DNA of 7,310 nucleotides from Peptostreptococcaceae bacterium (lineage in GTDB: Bacteria > Bacillota > Clostridia > Peptostreptococcales > Anaerovoracaceae), in the NCBI GenBank assembly GCA_016650115.1, contig JAENWI010000063.1, positions 1 to 7,310 of the forward strand. The letters run 5' to 3'. The notes beneath the pieces were generated by a model, which saw nothing but the letters and a program-made list of their open reading frames with translations, searched no databases and was not told the origin of the DNA. The position numbers and the translations under genes are program-made. Of this stretch, positions 6,482 to 7,310 are shown piece by piece. Every line of letters begins with the position of its first letter. Within the stretch, counting starts at the first letter, position 1.

Positions 6482-7061
6482 AGGTAAAAGGGGTGCTCCT
6501 TTAGATGATGAGCTAAACCTGGAGGACGAGATGGAAGACATGAAAGAGACCGAAGAGACAGAAGAGACAGAAGAAGTAAAGGCGGACAAATTCAAGAAAA
6601 CCAAGCATAAGGAAGTGAAAGAAAAGGATGAAGTCCAGACCGCTGAAGAAGAAGCAGTTGCAATTAAGTACTTAAGACTGATGGCCGACTTTCAAAATTA
6701 TAAAAGAAGAGTAGAAAAAGAAAAATCAGACATTTATGCATTCGCCAACGAGAAAATCGTTTTAGAATTGCTTGATGTAATAGACAACTTTGAAAGAGCG
6801 CTTGCTCATCAAGGTGAAGAAGGAAACGTCATTTCTGATGGAATGAACATGATTTACAAACAATTAAAGGCAGTCCTTGAAAAAAGTGGACTGCAGGAGA
6901 TTGAAGCATTAGGTCAGGAATTTGATCCTAACCTTCACAATGCAGTAATGATGGAGGATTCCGAAGAATATGAACCAGGAAAAGTAACATTAGTTATGCA
7001 AAAAGGATATTTTTTAAATAAAAAAGTCCTCAGACACACAATGGTCAGAGTGGCTAAATAG
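6474..7061 (+). CDS. grpE: Nucleotide exchange factor GrpE (DnaK co-chaperone)
   Basis: GrpE is a cytoplasmic dimer that releases ADP from DnaK and acts as a thermosensor in the DnaK-DnaJ-GrpE cycle. I take the ATG at 6474 (195 aa), because the AGGAGGG is nearly touching the alternative ATG at 6465 (198 aa). In the 198-residue numbering there is a disordered, highly charged N-terminus to about 60, then a long helix with YLRLMADFQNYKRRVEKEK at about 69-87, then DVIDNFERAL at 104-113. The conserved C-terminal beta domain follows, with FDPNLHNAV at 153-161 and the family signature GKVTLVMQKGYFLNKKVLR at 172-190. The gene overlaps the hrcA stop by 8 nt and is 18 nt from dnaK, so it is the middle gene of a CIRCE-controlled operon. 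The N-terminus contains a short Glu-Thr-Glu repeat; otherwise the protein is ordinary. Confidence 0.97.
   Translation: MNKGKRGAPLDDELNLEDEMEDMKETEETEETEEVKADKFKKTKHKEVKEKDEVQTAEEEAVAIKYLRLMADFQNYKRRVEKEKSDIYAFANEKIVLELLDVIDNFERALAHQGEEGNVISDGMNMIYKQLKAVLEKSGLQEIEALGQEFDPNLHNAVMMEDSEEYEPGKVTLVMQKGYFLNKKVLRHTMVRVAK
6546..6572 (+). repeat. Three tandem 9-bp units encoding Glu-Thr-Glu in the GrpE N-terminus
   Basis: The units GAGACCGAA, GAGACAGAA, GAGACAGAA follow one another in frame and give an acidic ETEETEETE stretch. The last two are identical and the first differs by one base. The repeat lies in the poorly conserved disordered arm, where length changes are probably tolerated. Confidence 0.75.
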
Positions 7062-7079
7062 TAAACGGAGGGAATTAAA

Positions 7080-7310
7080 ATGGGAAAAGTAATAGGAATT
7101 GACTTAGGAACAACAAACTCGTGTGTTTCAGTGTTAGAAGGTGGGGAACCTATCGTAATAGCAAATGCAGAGGGTAATAGAACAACCCCATCTGTTGTAG
7201 CTTTTGCTAAAAATGGAGAAAGATTAGTTGGAGAAACTGCGAAAAGACAGGCAATAACTAATTCAGACAGAACAATTTCATCAATAAAAAGAGAGATGGG
7301 TACAGACCAT
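7080..7310 (+). CDS. dnaK: Chaperone protein DnaK (Hsp70), N-terminal part, cut by the window edge
   Basis: The first 77 codons of the Hsp70 chaperone are present and open to the right edge. They include the start of the ATPase domain with the phosphate-1 motif GIDLGTTNSCV at residues 6-16, NRTTPSVVAF at 33-42, and LVGETAKRQAITN at 49-61. The next segment, DRTISSIKREMGT at 63-75, lies in the region where many Clostridia and Bacilli have a similar SIKR-MGT sequence. The ATG at 7080 follows GGAGG (7067-7071) with 8 nt spacing. DnaK refolds proteins with DnaJ and GrpE; dnaJ is expected next but lies outside the window. The substrate-binding domain cannot be checked here. Confidence 0.98.
   Translation, partial: MGKVIGIDLGTTNSCVSVLEGGEPIVIANAEGNRTTPSVVAFAKNGERLVGETAKRQAITNSDRTISSIKREMGTDH

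Noticed and set aside
1..7310. CRISPR array, tRNA or rRNA gene, insertion sequence or phage genes
   Set aside because: No spaced direct repeats, no tRNA-like cloverleaf in the intergenic space, and no transposase or integrase reading frame were seen. Nearly all of the window is occupied by the recognised genes.

Overview
The window looks like chromosomal DNA from a low-GC Bacillota, most likely a member of the Clostridia. The support is A/T-rich sequence, purine-rich Shine-Dalgarno sites of the GGAGG type, the hrcA-grpE-dnaK gene order behind a perfect CIRCE operator, and a Gram-positive style export operon with no outer-membrane partner. I would not assign a genus from the sequence alone. 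All recognised genes are on the plus strand.

Left part (19-5190): a tightly packed four-gene cassette. It encodes an ABC ATPase of the LolD/MacB/FtsE type, a large permease with two FtsX-like halves, a membrane-anchored HlyD/MacA-like adaptor, and a multi-pass acyltransferase of the acyltransferase-3/COG3594 type. Neighbours overlap by 7 nt, are about 11-14 nt apart, and overlap by 1 nt, so they should be co-transcribed and largely translationally coupled. The first three genes form a recognisable MacAB-like export machine. The acyltransferase in the same unit suggests that an acylated molecule is made or exported, but the substrate is unknown.

Middle part (5191-5434, 244 bp): a dense control region. 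In order it holds a perfect 13-bp inverted repeat made of two consensus DnaA boxes, a second hairpin, a 25-bp uninterrupted A/T stretch with phased A-tracts, a sigma-A type promoter (TTGACA, 17 bp, TAAATT), and a perfect CIRCE operator. No convincing intrinsic terminator for the export operon is visible on the plus strand.

Right part (5435-7310): the class I heat-shock operon hrcA-grpE-dnaK, with dnaK cut off by the window edge after 77 codons. HrcA should bind the CIRCE just upstream of its own gene and repress the operon. GrpE is the nucleotide exchange factor for DnaK. hrcA and grpE overlap by 8 nt if the better-spaced start is used.

Most of the window is ordinary core or transporter sequence. 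The points most worth a second look are the DnaA-box palindrome placed before the chaperone operon and the acyltransferase tied to a MacAB-like exporter.
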